A DNA stretch of 64,000 bases from Inia geoffrensis (taxonomy: Eukaryota; Chordata; Mammalia; Artiodactyla; Iniidae). The stretch covers positions 177,039,494 to 177,103,493 of the forward strand of contig CM070899.1 of NCBI GenBank assembly GCA_036417435.1, written 5' to 3'. Each line of letters starts with the position of its first letter. Positions within the stretch are counted from its first letter, which is position 1. A program made the translations under genes and the position numbers. Below, one piece after another: positions 46,011-58,288 of the stretch. The notes under the pieces were generated by a model. The model was not told where the DNA came from. It was given only the letters and a program-made list of their open reading frames with translations, and did not search any database.

Positions 46011-46324
46011 CAAGATGTGATAATGACAAAGTAATTCAAATATCAGGTCTTCATCGAAGACTTCCAAATCACAGTACACATAGGTCTAGTACAAATAAGA
46101 ATTAAAAAAAAATTTCCTCTCTCTAATACTTCTTTAATAAATGTATATTATGTCTGCATTGTGTAAATAAGTTAGTCTTCCTCATCCTGGCCTTCCCTTT
46201 CCTTGAAAGTAAAATTTTTTTCCTCATACTGATTAGAATGGTTGAACAGGTTCAGTAGGCACCTTGCATTAGTATGCTGACAAATAGAATTTAGACAATT
46301 TTTGACAATAGACAATAGAATGAC

Positions 46325-46680
46325 AATTTTTTAAATTTAATTTTTATTTTATATTAGAGTATAGGTGATTTACAATGTTGTGTTAGTTTCAGGCGTACAG
46401 CAAAGGGATTCAGTTATACATCGCTTCTCAGCCTTTTGGCTAAGATCAAGTACAGCTATACTTATACATATATCCATTCTTTTTCAGATTCTTCTCCCAT
46501 ATAAAAATCTTCTCTCATATAGGTTATTACAGAATATTGAGTAGAGTTCCCTGTGCTAGACAGTAGGTCCTTGTTGATTATCTATTTTATATATAGTAGT
46601 GGGTATGTGTTAATCCCAAACTCCCAATTTATCCCTCCCGTCACCTTTCCCCTTTGGTTACCATAAGTTTGTTTTCAAAT
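46325..46680 (-). mobile_element. L1 3'-end fragment hosting a U2 insertion
   Basis: Antisense L1 3' UTR: 'ggtgatttacaatgttgtgt', 'ttagtttcaggcgtacagca', then after the U2 insert 'catatatccattctttttca', 'gagttccctgtgctagacag', 'atttatccctcccgtc'. Confidence 0.9.
46420..46451 (+). pseudogene. Truncated, tailless U2 snRNA retropseudogene
   Basis: The first ~32 bases of U2 snRNA are present (ATCGCTTCTC, then AGCCTTTTGGCTAAGATCAA, then GT), with one difference from the mammalian sequence as I recall it (CTCGG to CTCAG). No poly(A) and no U2 sequence beyond base 32. A near-perfect 9-bp duplication CAGYTATAC flanks it (46411-46419, 46453-46461), so it was retro-inserted into the L1. Confidence 0.9.
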
Positions 46681-47705
46681 AGACAATGACAATTTGAAAA
46701 AAGTCCAGTGGTATATGTGCATTTTATATTTTAAAGCAGTTAAAGTAGAACTCTCTCCCTCTCTTCCCACTACCTGCCCTACTCCCTCCCAGCCTTTTAT
46801 GCTTTGAATTGGAATGATTTTAGGAAGTGTTGATGTCAAGTAGATTGGCAATGTGTAGAGAGGCAGTCTCTGATTTTGCTTGAAGTAATGATTGAGTCTA
46901 AACGAATGTTCCACTTAATTAGAAGTTCTCTGAATAATTTTAGCAATGGACTATGTAGTTGCATTTCTTAGCTTATCAAGGTACAACAAAGTGGTGTGCA
47001 AAATAGTTAATTGTGGAGGGAATTTATACCAATGTGTCACAGAACACCTGTGCAGCCAATTTGTAAAATAAACTCAAATAAGGCTTTCAGTTCTAATGAC
47101 AAACAGGAAACATTCACGCTTTTTGTTTCTTGCAGTGAAACTTGAGCTATACTGGTGATGTAATAGGAATGAAAGAAGTAGAACACAGGAAATTCTTGGC
47201 TGTCATTTCACTGTCTTTGCCATCTTGTTGAAAAGTGCAAACCCGGGGTGGTAAACAATTATGCCTTTTACTTTAAACAATACTCATGTCTCTGTAAACA
47301 GTAGGTGCCTGAGACAGACACCCCAGTAATTCCAGGTATATACAGAATTCCTCAGTAATTCCAGCTTATACAGAATTCCAGGACAATGAAGAGAGAGATT
47401 TAAGATGTATGTTGAACTTTTCCATAGAAGATAGTTCTCTGACAGATTTTTCATTTTATTGATTGACTGTTGGCAGCTGTCACTACTACTCAGAATTGTG
47501 GCAATTTGTAAAGAGATGGCTATACTGATTTAGAAAACAGCTTGACCCTACAGGAATAGACAGCATAATTTTAACAGTTAAGCTAAGCTCTTGTAATAAA
47601 AATAAATTAAGAAGAGAATTCTTTAAGAAGAAAATTATAATATTGAAGTATCTGGGAATAAAGTGAACAAAATATACATTAACTTGTTTTACATTACAAA
47701 GATAT
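46681..47705. other. Unrecognised intergenic sequence
   Basis: No repeat recognised. A short local duplication 'cagtaattccag' / 'cagaattcc' occurs near 47323-47381. Confidence 0.45.
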
Positions 47706-47722
47706 AAAAGTAGAATTAATAG

Positions 47723-47920
47723 GGCTTCCCTGGTGGCACAGTGGTTGAGAGTCCGCCTGCTGATGCAGGGGACACGGGTTCGTGCCTCGGTCCGGGAAGA
47801 TCCCACATGCCGCGGAGCGGCTAGGCCCGTGAGCCATGGCCGCTGAGCCTGTGCGTCCGGAGCCTGTGCTCTGCAACGGGAGAGGCCACAACAGAGGCCC
47901 GCGTACCGCAAAAAAAAAAA
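47723..47920 (+). mobile_element. CHR SINE, cetacean long body
   Basis: Forward 'ggcttccctggtggcacagt' to 'aggcccgcgtaccgc' plus A-tail. Perfect 17-bp duplication AAAAGTAGAATTAATAG (47706-47722, 47921-47937). A few bases of the 'acaacagtgagagg' segment are missing. Confidence 0.97.
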
Positions 47921-48224
47921 AAAAGTAGAATTAATAGTTGCCATAATTTAGGGTTCCTGATCAGCTCCTCAACAATGTGTTTGCCACAGATTAAATATAT
48001 ACGTGTTGCAAAGCCTTCCATATTTTGACAAGGCTGCTATTCTTCTATTTCTATTCTTCATTGTTCTTTAGTATATCAGAAATATCTCAATAACCTGGCC
48101 TTCAACACAAGCCTTGGTTTTCTTCAGAAAAAACAGTATATAAAACTTTTTCCTTTTTAGGTTTTTATGGATCATGCTTCTTTAGGATGTTGCTGGTTTT
48201 ACATTTCCCTCTTTCTCTATTTTT

Positions 48225-48571
48225 TAAAAAATTAATTAATTTTTGGCTGCGTTGGGTCTCTGTTGCTGCGCGCGGGCTTTCTTTAGTTGTGGTGAGCGGG
48301 GGCTACTCTTCATTGAGGTGCGTGGGCTTCACATTGAGGTGGCCTCTCTTGTTGCAGAGCATGGGCTCTAGGTGCGCGGGCTTCAGTAGTTGTGGCAGGC
48401 AGGCTCAGTAGTCGTGGCTCACAGGCTCTAGAGTGCAGGTTCACTAGTTGTGGCGCACGGGCTTAGCTGCTTCGCGGCATGTGGGATCTTCCTGGACCAG
48501 GGTTCGAACCCGTGTCCCCTGAATTGGCAGGTGGATTCTTAACTACTGCACCACCAGGGAAATCCCCCTCG
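48225..48571 (-). mobile_element. CHR-2-type SINE, long form
   Basis: Reverse long form: 'ggctgcgttgggtctctgtt', 'catgtgggatcttcctggac', 'gcaccaccagggaaatccc'. Duplication TCTATTTTT (48216-48224, 48572-48580). Confidence 0.95.
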
Positions 48572-49479
48572 TCTATTTTTGAACTATTTTTCTTTTATAT
48601 TGTCCTGCCTCGTTTTCTTTTAGAATAGTTTTATGTGGTCTACTCTGCTTAAAATTAGGTGGTCTTTCCTAATTTTCACTAATTTACTAAGTCTTTAAAA
48701 GAAAATAAGGAAACTTCACCTCAGCTGCTAAAAAAGAAAACAAACAAATATACCATTAGTGGGTACTTACTGGGCTAGAGGCTCCATATAAGAGTCATAT
48801 TTATAATTTAAGGATAAGGCTTCCCCACTCAAGTTAAGGTTAATAAGAATATTCATATACATGGGTCAGAGCAGCCAACTGCAAAAATAACTCACCCCAA
48901 GAGATGGCCACTAAAGTTCTTTTTGAGCAGGATGGGGTGGTTCTCCCAGTTAAGTCAGGGCAGCTGTACTACAAGCATATTCTTAGCAGGAGTAATCAAA
49001 AGTAATTGATATAAAGAAAGCCATAACTGACCCAAGTATCTATATCCAAATTATCTATCTATATGCCTGTCTGTCTGTCCATCCTGTTGCAGGAATGTAC
49101 TGTCACAAGACAAGAGTGGTAGTCTGTATGATGCCTAGAGAAAAGACAGCCAAGGAACACAGATGGCAATACATGGCTCAGTGTATCTCTACTTTTATTG
49201 AGGTGAGAAGGTGCTCTGGGCAAGCCATGCTAATATGCTGAATAGAGAAGAAAAATAAAGGAAAACAATTCTTGGAAATAGGAAGTAAATAATCATTCAA
49301 CAAATATTGACTGCCTGGAGTAGGTACTGTGCTAAGTACTGTGTAAACTCAGGTTATATGGTAGATCTTTAATAACTAGAGGCTATAATAATTGTATCTT
49401 GCACAAATTAGTTTGCTCATTAAGAAAGTTCTTTGGAGTCAAGTTGGCTGGGGTTCAAACTGAGGCACTGTACGTCCTA

Positions 49480-51000
49480 TCTAAAGCAAAAGAGGGACAC
49501 TGACAAATGAAAAAGAAACAGCAAGTGAAAAGAAAAAACAAAGGAGACAGAATGCAGTGAATGGAAGAAAAGCTAAAATAAGAAAAAAGTAAATCTATAA
49601 TTGACATCTTCAGAGAGATAAGAAAAAGATCCTGGAGAAGGAATTGCTATATTTAGAAAGAACTCTTGTGAATTAAAAATAGCACAGTGGAAGTTAACAT
49701 AGCACAGGTGAAGTTTGGAAGATAAATTGGAGGAAATCTCTCAGAAAGTGGAACAAGGAGACATGGAATGGAAAATAGGGACAAAATAAGAAAATGAAAT
49801 TAATCTTGGAAGCCCAATATTTGACTAATAGGTTTTCCAGAGGTAGAACAAAGACAATAGTTGAGAAGAAAGACTACACAAAAGATTTCCCAGAACTCAA
49901 GAATAGTCCTCTCCGGATTGTAAAGCCCCACAGAGTGTCCAGAGGGTCTTTGTGGACAGCCATACAGGTGTGTCTATGGATTAAGATGAGACTAGTGCTC
50001 TCTAAAGTGGTGCAGTGCACAACATGTACAACTGTGTGGCCATGAAATGAATGCAGGAAGACCCACGCCACAGCATTTCAACTAGAAATTTCAGAATATT
50101 AGGCATAAAAAAATAACCTCAAATCCTTCGGTGAGGAAAAATAAGTCACATCCAGAACCTTAGGAATAAGAATGGCATCAGACTTCTCAAGAGAAACATC
50201 GTAACAGAAAAGCATGGAAAAATGCTTTGCAAGTTCTGAGGGAAAATTATTTGCAAGCTGTAAGTCTATACCTAGCTATATCAGTTAGTATTCTTAATTT
50301 TCAACAGCAGAATCTATATAGTTCGTTTAAGCAGATAAGAAACTTATTGACTTGAGATTGCCTAGGTGGTTTACGGAATTTTCTGGTGAGCCAGAGAATA
50401 CAGGCTTGTATACCAAGGTGCCAGGTCCACACCCAAAGACCACTGTGGGAGCTGCACTTGAGAAGACATCTCCACTGCCACACCTGGCACAGACAGCACG
50501 GCAGGCAGCACGATGAAGCAGCCCCGCCCTTGAGCCGCCCCTCCCCCCTCCAGACTAGACGTCTCTGTTGCCATCATTTGCCAAACAGCTGGATTCTGCA
50601 AACAACTACTATCTCACGTTGCTTACTTCCACATTGAAGTCTCATAGAGATATGTGTCATTAGAAGAGCTTAGGCTGCGTACCTCCTTCTCCCAACCCCA
50701 GGAGCAAAAGAGCACATTCAAGATTCTGCCTTGGAAAAGTGAGACTCAAGGTGTGGGAAATTTACCAAGGAAAGGTGATTAAAAGATCTTGGGTGGTACT
50801 GAAAATAGACAATATTTACTGCACGCACCGAACTCTTAAGAATGAGGGTAGAATAAACACACTTTCAGACATTCAAGTCTCAAAACAACGTAACACCCCC
50901 CTCAACTTTTCTCAGAAATCTGCTGAAAGAAGTTCTACCTATACGAGGCTGTAAACCAAGGAAAATTAAGACGCAGGATCTGGGAAACAGGCATCCATCT
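49480..51000 (+). mobile_element. Possible L1/HAL1 relic interrupted by another repeat
   Basis: A-rich strand with motifs typical of the L1 ORF1 / half-L1 region: 'gatttcccagaactcaagaa', 'aagaatggcatcagacttct', 'agaaacatcgtaacag' and later 'ctttcagacattcaagtctc', 'tgctgaaagaagttctacc'. A stretch at about 50283-50700 breaks it and looks LTR-like in reverse. No intact frame. Tentative. Confidence 0.4.
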
Positions 51001-51593
51001 CAGATGAGACAAAGGGAATCCCCATAATGGTGGTGGCAAGAGCCTTCAAGTTAAAGACTGGGCAGTGGGTCAGCCTGGAGCAGGAGAACTCTGGGCTTCA
51101 GGAGGCCTGGCTGTAAGAAGACAGTTTACCTAACAAGTGTGACTGTTGTTGGTGGGGATTGACACTGTGTTGAATAGTTTTGGGATAGACCAGTGAGAGG
51201 AACAGAAAACTAAGCAAATGGAAGAAAAGACAATTACTACTTTTAGGGCAAACAAAAAGTTTTACAAGGAAAGGAAATATAACCAAAACCCATTAAGTAT
51301 ATGTATTGAACTGTGAAAGATAATTTCATAATCATATACACCCTGAATATTGATTTAGCAAAATTGAAATATATAATTATATTGAGAATGGAGGGGGAGT
51401 ATGTGTATGTGTGTGGGGTGAGGTAAGAGTTAAATTCTTGTTTTCCATAGTAGAAAATTAATATATAATATCTAAGTGTAAAAATCAAGAAGAATTTAAG
51501 TATTTCTATTAAACTTAATGGTACTATGTGTGTATATGAATATAAATTACATTTATATTAATAATTCACATGACTAAAATATAACCACATTAT

Positions 51594-51740
51594 TTTGTTT
51601 TATTTACTTATTTATTTATTTATTTTTGGCCTTGCTGTATGGCTTGTGGGATCTTAGTTCCCCGACCAGGGATCGAACCCGGGCCCTTGGCTGTGAGAGC
51701 ATGGAGTCCTAACCACTGGACCACCAGGGAATTCCCTGAG
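51594..51740 (-). mobile_element. CHR-type SINE
   Basis: Reverse SINE: (TTTA)n, 'ggccttgctgtatggcttgt', 'gaccagggatcgaacccggg', 'ccaccagggaattccc'. Duplication CACATTAT (51586-51593, 51741-51748). Confidence 0.95.
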
Positions 51741-51765
51741 CACATTATATTAAAATATAGAGGCA

Positions 51766-53581
51766 GAAAAAGACCTGTATGCAGAAAACTATAAGATACT
51801 GATGAAAGAAATCAAAGACGACACAAACAGATGGAGAGATATACCATGTTTTTGGATTAGAAGAATCAATATTGTGAAAATGACTCTACTACCCAAAGCG
51901 ATCTACGGATTCAGTGCAATCCCTATCAAATTACCAATGGCATTTTTCACAGAAAATTTAACAATTTGTATGGAAACACAAAAGACCCCAAATAGCCAAA
52001 GCAATCTTGAGAAAGAAAAAAGTAACTGCAGGAATCAGGCTCCCTGACTTCAGACTATACCACAAAGCTACAGTAATCAACACAGTATGGTACTGGCACA
52101 AAAACATGGAACAGGATAGAAAGCCCAGGGATAAACCCACGCATCAATGCTCACCTAATCTATGACAAAGGAGGCAAGAATATACAGTGGAGAAAAGACT
52201 GTCTCTTCAATAAGTGGTGCTTGGAAAACTGGACAGCTACATGTAAAAGAATGAAATTAGAACACTGCCTAACACCATACAAAACAATAAAATGGATTAA
52301 ACACCTAAATGTAAAGCCAGACGCTACAAAACTCTTAGAGGAAAACATAGGAAAAACACTCTCTGACATAAATCACAGCAACATCTTTTATGACCCACCT
52401 CCTAGAGTAAAGGAAGCAAAAACAAACAAGTGGGACCCAATTAAACTTAAAAGCTTTTGCACAGCAAAGAAAACCATAAATAAGACGAAAAGACCACCCT
52501 CAGAATGGGAGAAAATATTTTCAAATGAAGCAACTGACAAGGCATTAATCTCCAAAATATACAAGGAACTCATGTAGCTCAACATTAAAAAAACAAACAA
52601 CCCAATCCAAAAATGGGCAGAAGACCTAAATAGACATTTCTCCAAAGAAGACATACAGATGGCCAGCAAACACATGAAAAGATGCTCAACATCACTAATT
52701 ATTAGAGAAATGTAAATCAAAACTACAATGAGGTATCATCTCACACTGGTCAGAATGGCCATCATCAAAAAATCTACAAACAATAAATGCTGGAGAGGGT
52801 GCGGAGAAAAGGGAACCCTCTTACACTGTTGGTGGGAATGTAAATTGATACAGCCACTATAGGGAGCAGTATGGAGGTTCCTTAAAAAACTAAAAATAGA
52901 ACTACTGTGTGACCCAGGGATCCCACTCCTAGGCATATACCCAGAGAAAACCATAATTCAAAAAGATACATGCACCACAATGTTCACTGTAGCAGTATTT
53001 ACAATAGCCAGGACATGGAAGCCACCTAAATGTTCATCGACAGAGTGGATAAAGACGATGTGGTACATATATACAAGGGAATATTATTCAGCCATAAAAA
53101 GGAACGAAACTGTGTCATTTGCAATTGTGTCATTATACCTAGAGATGGTCATACAGAGTGAAGTAAGTCAGAAAGAGAAAAACAAATATCGTATTTTAAC
53201 TCATATATGTGGAATCTAGAAAAATGGTACAGATCTTATGGTACAGATGATCTTGCAAAGCAGAAAAAGAGACACACACATAGTGAACAAATATATGGGT
53301 ACCAAGGGGAAAATGGGGCGGGGGATGAAATGAAAGATTGGGATTGACATATATATACTACTATGTATAAAATAAATAACAAATGAGAACCTATTGTATA
53401 GCACAGGGAACTCAATACTCTGTGGTGACCTAAATGGGAAGGAAATCCAAAAAAGAGGGGATATATGTATATGTATGGATGATTCAATTTGCTTTACAGC
53501 AGAAACTTACACAGCAGTGTAAAGCAACTGTACTCCAATAACAATAAATAAATAAATATAAATACACACACACAGAGAAAA
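51766..53581 (+). mobile_element. 5'-truncated L1 (ORF2 3' part and 3' UTR)
   Basis: A perfect 15-bp duplication TAAAATATAGAGGCA (51751-51765, 53582-53596) brackets 1816 bp. The ORF2 remnant has the post-RT region ([20 protein letters not shown] near 51860), then the C-terminal segment ([20 protein letters not shown] near 52290) and the tail with EYYSAIKRNE near 53085. Stops and frameshifts break it into at least three frames, so it is dead. The 3' UTR ends in a (AAAT)n/(AC)n tail. Endonuclease and most RT are absent by truncation. Confidence 0.96.
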
Positions 53582-53729
53582 TAAAATATAGAGGCAAATA
53601 CCAGAATAAAGTTAAAAGAGTGAAACTAGTTACCTCTGGGGAGTGGAAGGGTTGTAGCAGGGACAGTTGTCTTCCATTTTAAACTATTGAACTATTTGAT
53701 TAAAAAATATGTAAATAATAAAAATTACA

Positions 53730-53933
53730 CGGCTTCCCTGGTGGCGCAGTGGTTGAGAGTCCGCCTGCCGATGCAGGGGACACGGGTTCGTGCCCCGGTC
53801 TGGGAAGATCCCACATGCCGCAGAGCGGCTGGTCCCGTGAGCCATGGCCACTGAGCCTGCACATCTGGAGCCTGTGCTCCGCAACGGGAGAGGCCACAAC
53901 AGTGAGAGGCCCGTGTACCGCAAAAAAAAAAAA
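53730..53933 (+). mobile_element. CHR SINE, cetacean long body
   Basis: Forward 'ggcttccctggtggcgcagt' to 'gaggcccgtgtaccgc' and A-tail. Duplication AAAATTACA (53721-53729, 53934-53942). Confidence 0.96.
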
Positions 53934-54004
53934 AAAATTACAGAGTAAATTCAGTATATTAAAGATCCTTGCAAGCTCTATGTCACAGATTCTAGCTCAG
54001 TGCT

Positions 54005-54455
54005 GTTTGTTTTATTGAAATATAGTTTATTTACAATGTTGTGTTAGTTTCAGGTGTACAGCAAAGTGATCTGGTTTTATGTATATTTTTTTCAGATTAT
54101 TTACCATTATAAGTTATTACAAGATATTGAATATAGTTCCCTGTGTTATACAGTAAATCCTTGTTGCTTATCTATTTTATGTATAATAGTTTGTATCTGT
54201 TAATCCCATACTCCTAATTTATCCCTCCCCGCATTCCCTATGGTAACCATAAGTTTGTTTTCTGTGTCTGTGAGTCTGTTTCTGTTTTGTATATAGATTC
54301 ATTTGTATTATTTTTTTAGATTCCACATATAAGTGGTATCATATAATATTTGTCTTTCTCTGTCTTATTTCACTTAGTATGATATTCTCTAGGTCCATCC
54401 ACGTTGCCACAAATGGCATTATTTCATTCTTTTTTATGGGTAATATTCCATCGTG
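54005..54455 (-). mobile_element. L1 3'-end fragment (first of a same-strand pair)
   Basis: Antisense L1 3' UTR to ORF2 end: 'gaaatatagtttatttacaa', 'cacatataagtggtatcata', 'gtccatccacgttgccacaa', stopping at 'atattccatcgtg'. Confidence 0.88.
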
Positions 54456-54985
54456 TCTCTTAATTCCATATACCTATCTCACTTCTCCCCTCTTCCCCCT
54501 CCTCACTGGTAACCACTAGTTTGTTTTCTGCATCTGTGAATCTATTTCTGTTTTGTTATATTCTCTAGATTTATTTTTCAGATTCCACATATAAGTGATA
54601 ACATAAAGTATTTGTCTTTGTCTGACTTATTTCACTTAGCATAATACTGTCTGGGTCCATCCATGTTGCTACAAATGGCAGTATTTTATTCTTTTTATGG
54701 CTCAGTAATATTCCATTGTTATACCACATCTTCTTTACCCATTCATCTGTTGATGGACCCTTAGTTTGCTTCCATATCTTGGCTCTTGTAAATAATGCTG
54801 CTATGAGCATTGGAGTGCGTGTATCTTTTCAAATTAGTGTTCTCATGTGCTTTGGACATATACCCAGGCGTGGAATAGCTAGATCATGTGCTATTTCTAT
54901 TTTCAGTTTTTAAAGGAACCTCCATACTGTTCTCCATAGTGGCTGCACCAATTTACAATCCCACCAGCAGTGTACAAGGTTTCCC
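54456..54985 (-). mobile_element. L1 ORF2-end fragment (second of the pair)
   Basis: Repeats the same L1 interval with about 20% difference by eye ('cacatataagtgataacata', 'gtccatccatgttgctacaa') and extends further into ORF2 (to 'caatcccaccagcagtgtac'). It lacks its own 3' UTR. Confidence 0.85.
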
Positions 54986-56081
54986 TTTTCAGGGAGTGAT
55001 TTTCCTTGATGTGTCTTGGGTTAAGATATAATTTTGTGTTTTGTCTTATAGAATTAAACATGCTAATTATTGAAAATACAAATATCTTAGATATGTTTTG
55101 GTAAGATCCCATGGGATAATTCTGCTAGAAATGAAAGGGTTTGGGATTTGAGATCAGATCTGTATTAAGACCTTGCCACTGGAAGTGTGTGTGACTTTAG
55201 ACAGGGAGAGAGTTCCTTATTCTCCCCGAAATTTGGTTGATGTCTTCACCTTTTAAATTGGGTGAATATGGTTGACACATTTTGGGTTTCTCAGTTCTCA
55301 CCCCCTTTCTCTGGAAACTTCCCTTTGCCCTTGTCCATTGGAATCAACCACTGGCAAGCCTTCCGCCCCCACTTTCATGGCTGATTCTACCTAGGTGTGC
55401 ACGTCTGATTGCAGCCAGACTCAGTTTCTTTCATTTGGAAATTTGGCACATCTGTGGGCCTGGAATAGTAACCTTTGAATTTAGGGGACCGTATGTGTAA
55501 TCTCTTCCACAGAGTCCTGGAAGAGCAGAGAAAGTAGGGAGTTTGCAGAAAGAGAGAAGCATGAAGTAAATGTGCAGAGAGATCTGGGTGATATCTGGAG
55601 AGAGAGTCCTGAGATTTTCATTTTCTGACATTGACCCCTTTCGAAGGCCCCACTGCCTTTCTGCACCCTTGTAATAAATTAACCTTTTCCCCTTAAGCTG
55701 TTTCAAGTTAGTTTTCCTAACTTACAAATTGAGTCTTATTTCACGCAGGGTAAAAGCAGCCGTCTGTACAGCTTATGCACTCCCCCATATTGCCCGGCCG
55801 TACCTCCACACTTGGACTTTGGTCCTTGCTCTTTGGATATTTCACCCATCGCCTCGTCTCCTTGCACCACTGGCTGCCTTCACCTCCTTTGCAGAGTGGC
55901 TTCAGCATGGCAACCATCATGGTGGGAGCTGTAGTGGTTTCAGTGACATTGGATTGGAGCCCCAGAAGCATAATACAACTTCTTCCACTTCTTCTGGGCT
56001 CCAAGGAAACACTGAAACATAGGTCAGAGGATCTGGCTTCTCCAGCACCTACTTAACAGGCTAGGTAACCCAATCTGGAAG
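54986..56081. other. Intergenic sequence with an LTR-like tail
   Basis: Around 55660-55750 'cttgtaataaattaacctt' and 'ccccttaagctgtttcaagt' resemble the 3' end of an old LTR, but the rest of such an element is not clear. Frames of 70-97 codons on both strands have no motif. Confidence 0.35.
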
Positions 56082-56693
56082 TGTGGTATAGTCCATCAGT
56101 TGGCTTTTGCTACAAAGCCCCAAACTTAATGCTTTTAAACAACAAACACTTATTTCTCACAATTCTAAGGATGATCGGGCCATTCTTTTAGTCTGGGCTC
56201 ATCTGAGACTGTCTGGTATAGAATGGAGTCACAGGTCTGTTGGTTGGCAGGCTGATTGGTCTTGCTGGGTGGGGGGTCTTCACCCACATGTCTGGCAGGT
56301 TGGTCAGTGTCAGCTGAGACAACTCCATGAATGTCTCACATCACCCAGCAGATCAGCCCAGGGTCATTTTCATGGTGGCAGAAGTTCCCAGCAGTAAGAG
56401 AGGGCAAGCCCGGATGCTCAAGCACTTTCCAAGTTTTCTGTTCAGCATCATATTTGCTAATGTCCCCTTGGCCAAAGTCACACGACCAAACCAAGGTTCA
56501 AGGGCTAGAGAAATAAATTCCTCCTCTTTTTTTTTTTTTTTTTTTAACATCTTTATTGGAGTATAATGGCTTTACAAAAATTCCTCCTCTCGTTAGGAAT
56601 TGCTGTGCATTCACATTTCGAAGGGCCATGCAGTCAGGAACGGGAGGAATTACTGCGACCATTCTTGCAAACAATCTACTGCAGGGTGTTAAT
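56082..56693 (-). mobile_element. MLT1-like LTR (ERVL-MaLR)
   Basis: On the minus strand it reads TGCAGTAGATTG..., then 'gaaaatgaccctgggctg' and 'tgagaaataagtgtttgttg', ending ...GGACTATACCACA. This is the MLT1 LTR layout with TG/CA ends. Noncoding. It contains a later L1 micro-insertion. Confidence 0.75.
56528..56577 (-). mobile_element. Minimal L1 insertion (~31 bp of L1 plus tail)
   Basis: T-run of about 18, then the antisense L1 3' terminus 'aacatctttattggagtata' and 'atggctttaca'. Bracketed by a perfect 13-bp duplication AAATTCCTCCTCT (56515-56527, 56578-56590) inside the MLT1 LTR. Confidence 0.93.
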
Positions 56694-57298
56694 GCCTGCT
56701 TAGGGTGAACTTTGACATTAGAAGGTAGAACAACAAGCTCCACAGACCAAACCCCCTCTCTTCTTCCTCCTCAGTGGACTATTCTGAGGTGCACTGGTTC
56801 CACATACTCACCTTGGAGATGTCCTGGGTGACCGTGTAGCTGTCTTGGGAGATTTCCTTCCTCCCTTATTCCTCATTCCCTCCCCTTGCTGCCCTGGGAT
56901 TGTACTCGCCCACAAAGCATTGCAAAGAGGGTTTTATTCAGCTTTGTTTCATAGGTATTCTGAGTTAAGACACTATTATATCAGATTCTTGAGAAGATTA
57001 AAGGGTACATGTTTCTGGGATCTACTCTATAAATTGTAACTTTTATTATTCTTATTACTAACAAAAATATTTCACAACAGTAAAATCTGAATGAACTTTA
57101 AGAGCAGAGATTATATAGGCGACATTCTCAAATCACACTGCGGCAAAATTAGAAGTTAGTAAGTTTAAAGAAAACACAACCTGATGGAAATAAACAAGCA
57201 AACGAAAGACGAAACCCACAAAGGCTCCTATATAGTATCTGGTCAATAATACAAACAACAGACTATTTACAAAATAGATGGAAAAAATAATATTTAAA
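56694..57298. other. Unrecognised intergenic sequence
   Basis: No gene or confident repeat. Confidence 0.4.
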
Positions 57299-57305
57299 AA
57301 TCTCC

Positions 57306-57672
57306 CTGGGGACATCCCTGGTGGCTCAGTGGTTAAGAATCTGCCTGCCAATGCGGGGGACATGGGTTCGAGCCCTGGTCCAGGAAGATCCCACATGCCA
57401 CGGAGCAACTAAGCCCCTGCACCACAACTACTGAGCTTGCGCTCTAGAGCCCACGAACCACAACTACTGAAGCCCGTGTGCCACAACTACGGAAGCCCAC
57501 GCACCTAGAGCCCGTGCTCTGTAACAAGAGAAGCCACAGCAATGAGAAGCCCGCACACCGCAACAAAGAGTAGCCTCTGCTCGCTGCAACTAGAGAAAGC
57601 CTGCGTGCAGCAAAGACCCAATGCAGCCAAAAATAAATAAATAAATTTATTTTTAAAAATTTATATAAAAAT
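57306..57672 (+). mobile_element. CHR-2-type SINE, long form
   Basis: Forward 'gacatccctggtggctcagt', 'gcaactaagcccctgcacc', 'aaagacccaatgcagcc', A/T-rich tail. Duplication AATCTCC (57299-57305, 57673-57679). Confidence 0.95.
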
Positions 57673-58248
57673 AATCTCCATGGTATGTAGCCAGAATTAT
57701 TCACATGATTAAATTCCTTATTCGTCTTGATAAACAAACAAACGAAAAAGGAAACAAAAAGACATAATGTATTTGACTTAAAATTTCAGAGAAAAGAACA
57801 AAAACATACCCAAGGAGAGAGACAAACAAGATAGCGGGGGTGCGCGGGAATCCGCTTTCAGTGGCTCACGAGAGCTTCTTGTTCAGTTTTCAGGAACTTG
57901 GTGGAATGGTTGTTAAACTCAGGCATTATTTTAAATTGCATTATATAAACAAATCCACTGTATAAAATACAAAAGCAATAAATACTCAAGTCATCACTTC
58001 CTATTTTACTCCATTTCACTATTGTATATGGCCTTGAGTTCATTTATGTCTTTGGATACGTATGGTGGAAATACGATGTAATAGTGTCCTACTGAGCTTC
58101 TATTCCCAATCCTGCATTCACTGATATCCCACTGGTGGCTGAAAATCAGCCACGGTGGAAGCCAGGGTGGAAGTATGTACACCACGGTATTTGGCAGCGC
58201 AACCAATCAGAGTCACTTCTTTCTTCTCCTCCTCCTCCTTTTCCACAG

Positions 58249-58288
58249 AGCTGTTGTTAAACATTTACCAGCTTACCGCTGACCAGAG
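58249..58288 (+). other. Candidate 40-bp noncoding exon
   Basis: A strong polypyrimidine tract and acceptor (ctcctcctccttttccacag) precede 40 bp that end in a consensus donor CCAGAG|GTAAGT. No long ORF. Could be a decoy inside an old repeat or an exon of an unannotated transcript. Sequence signals only. Confidence 0.25.

Noticed and set aside
51802..53219. L1 ORF2 frames as a functional reverse transcriptase
   Set aside because: The copy lacks the endonuclease and most of the RT and is broken by stops and frameshifts.
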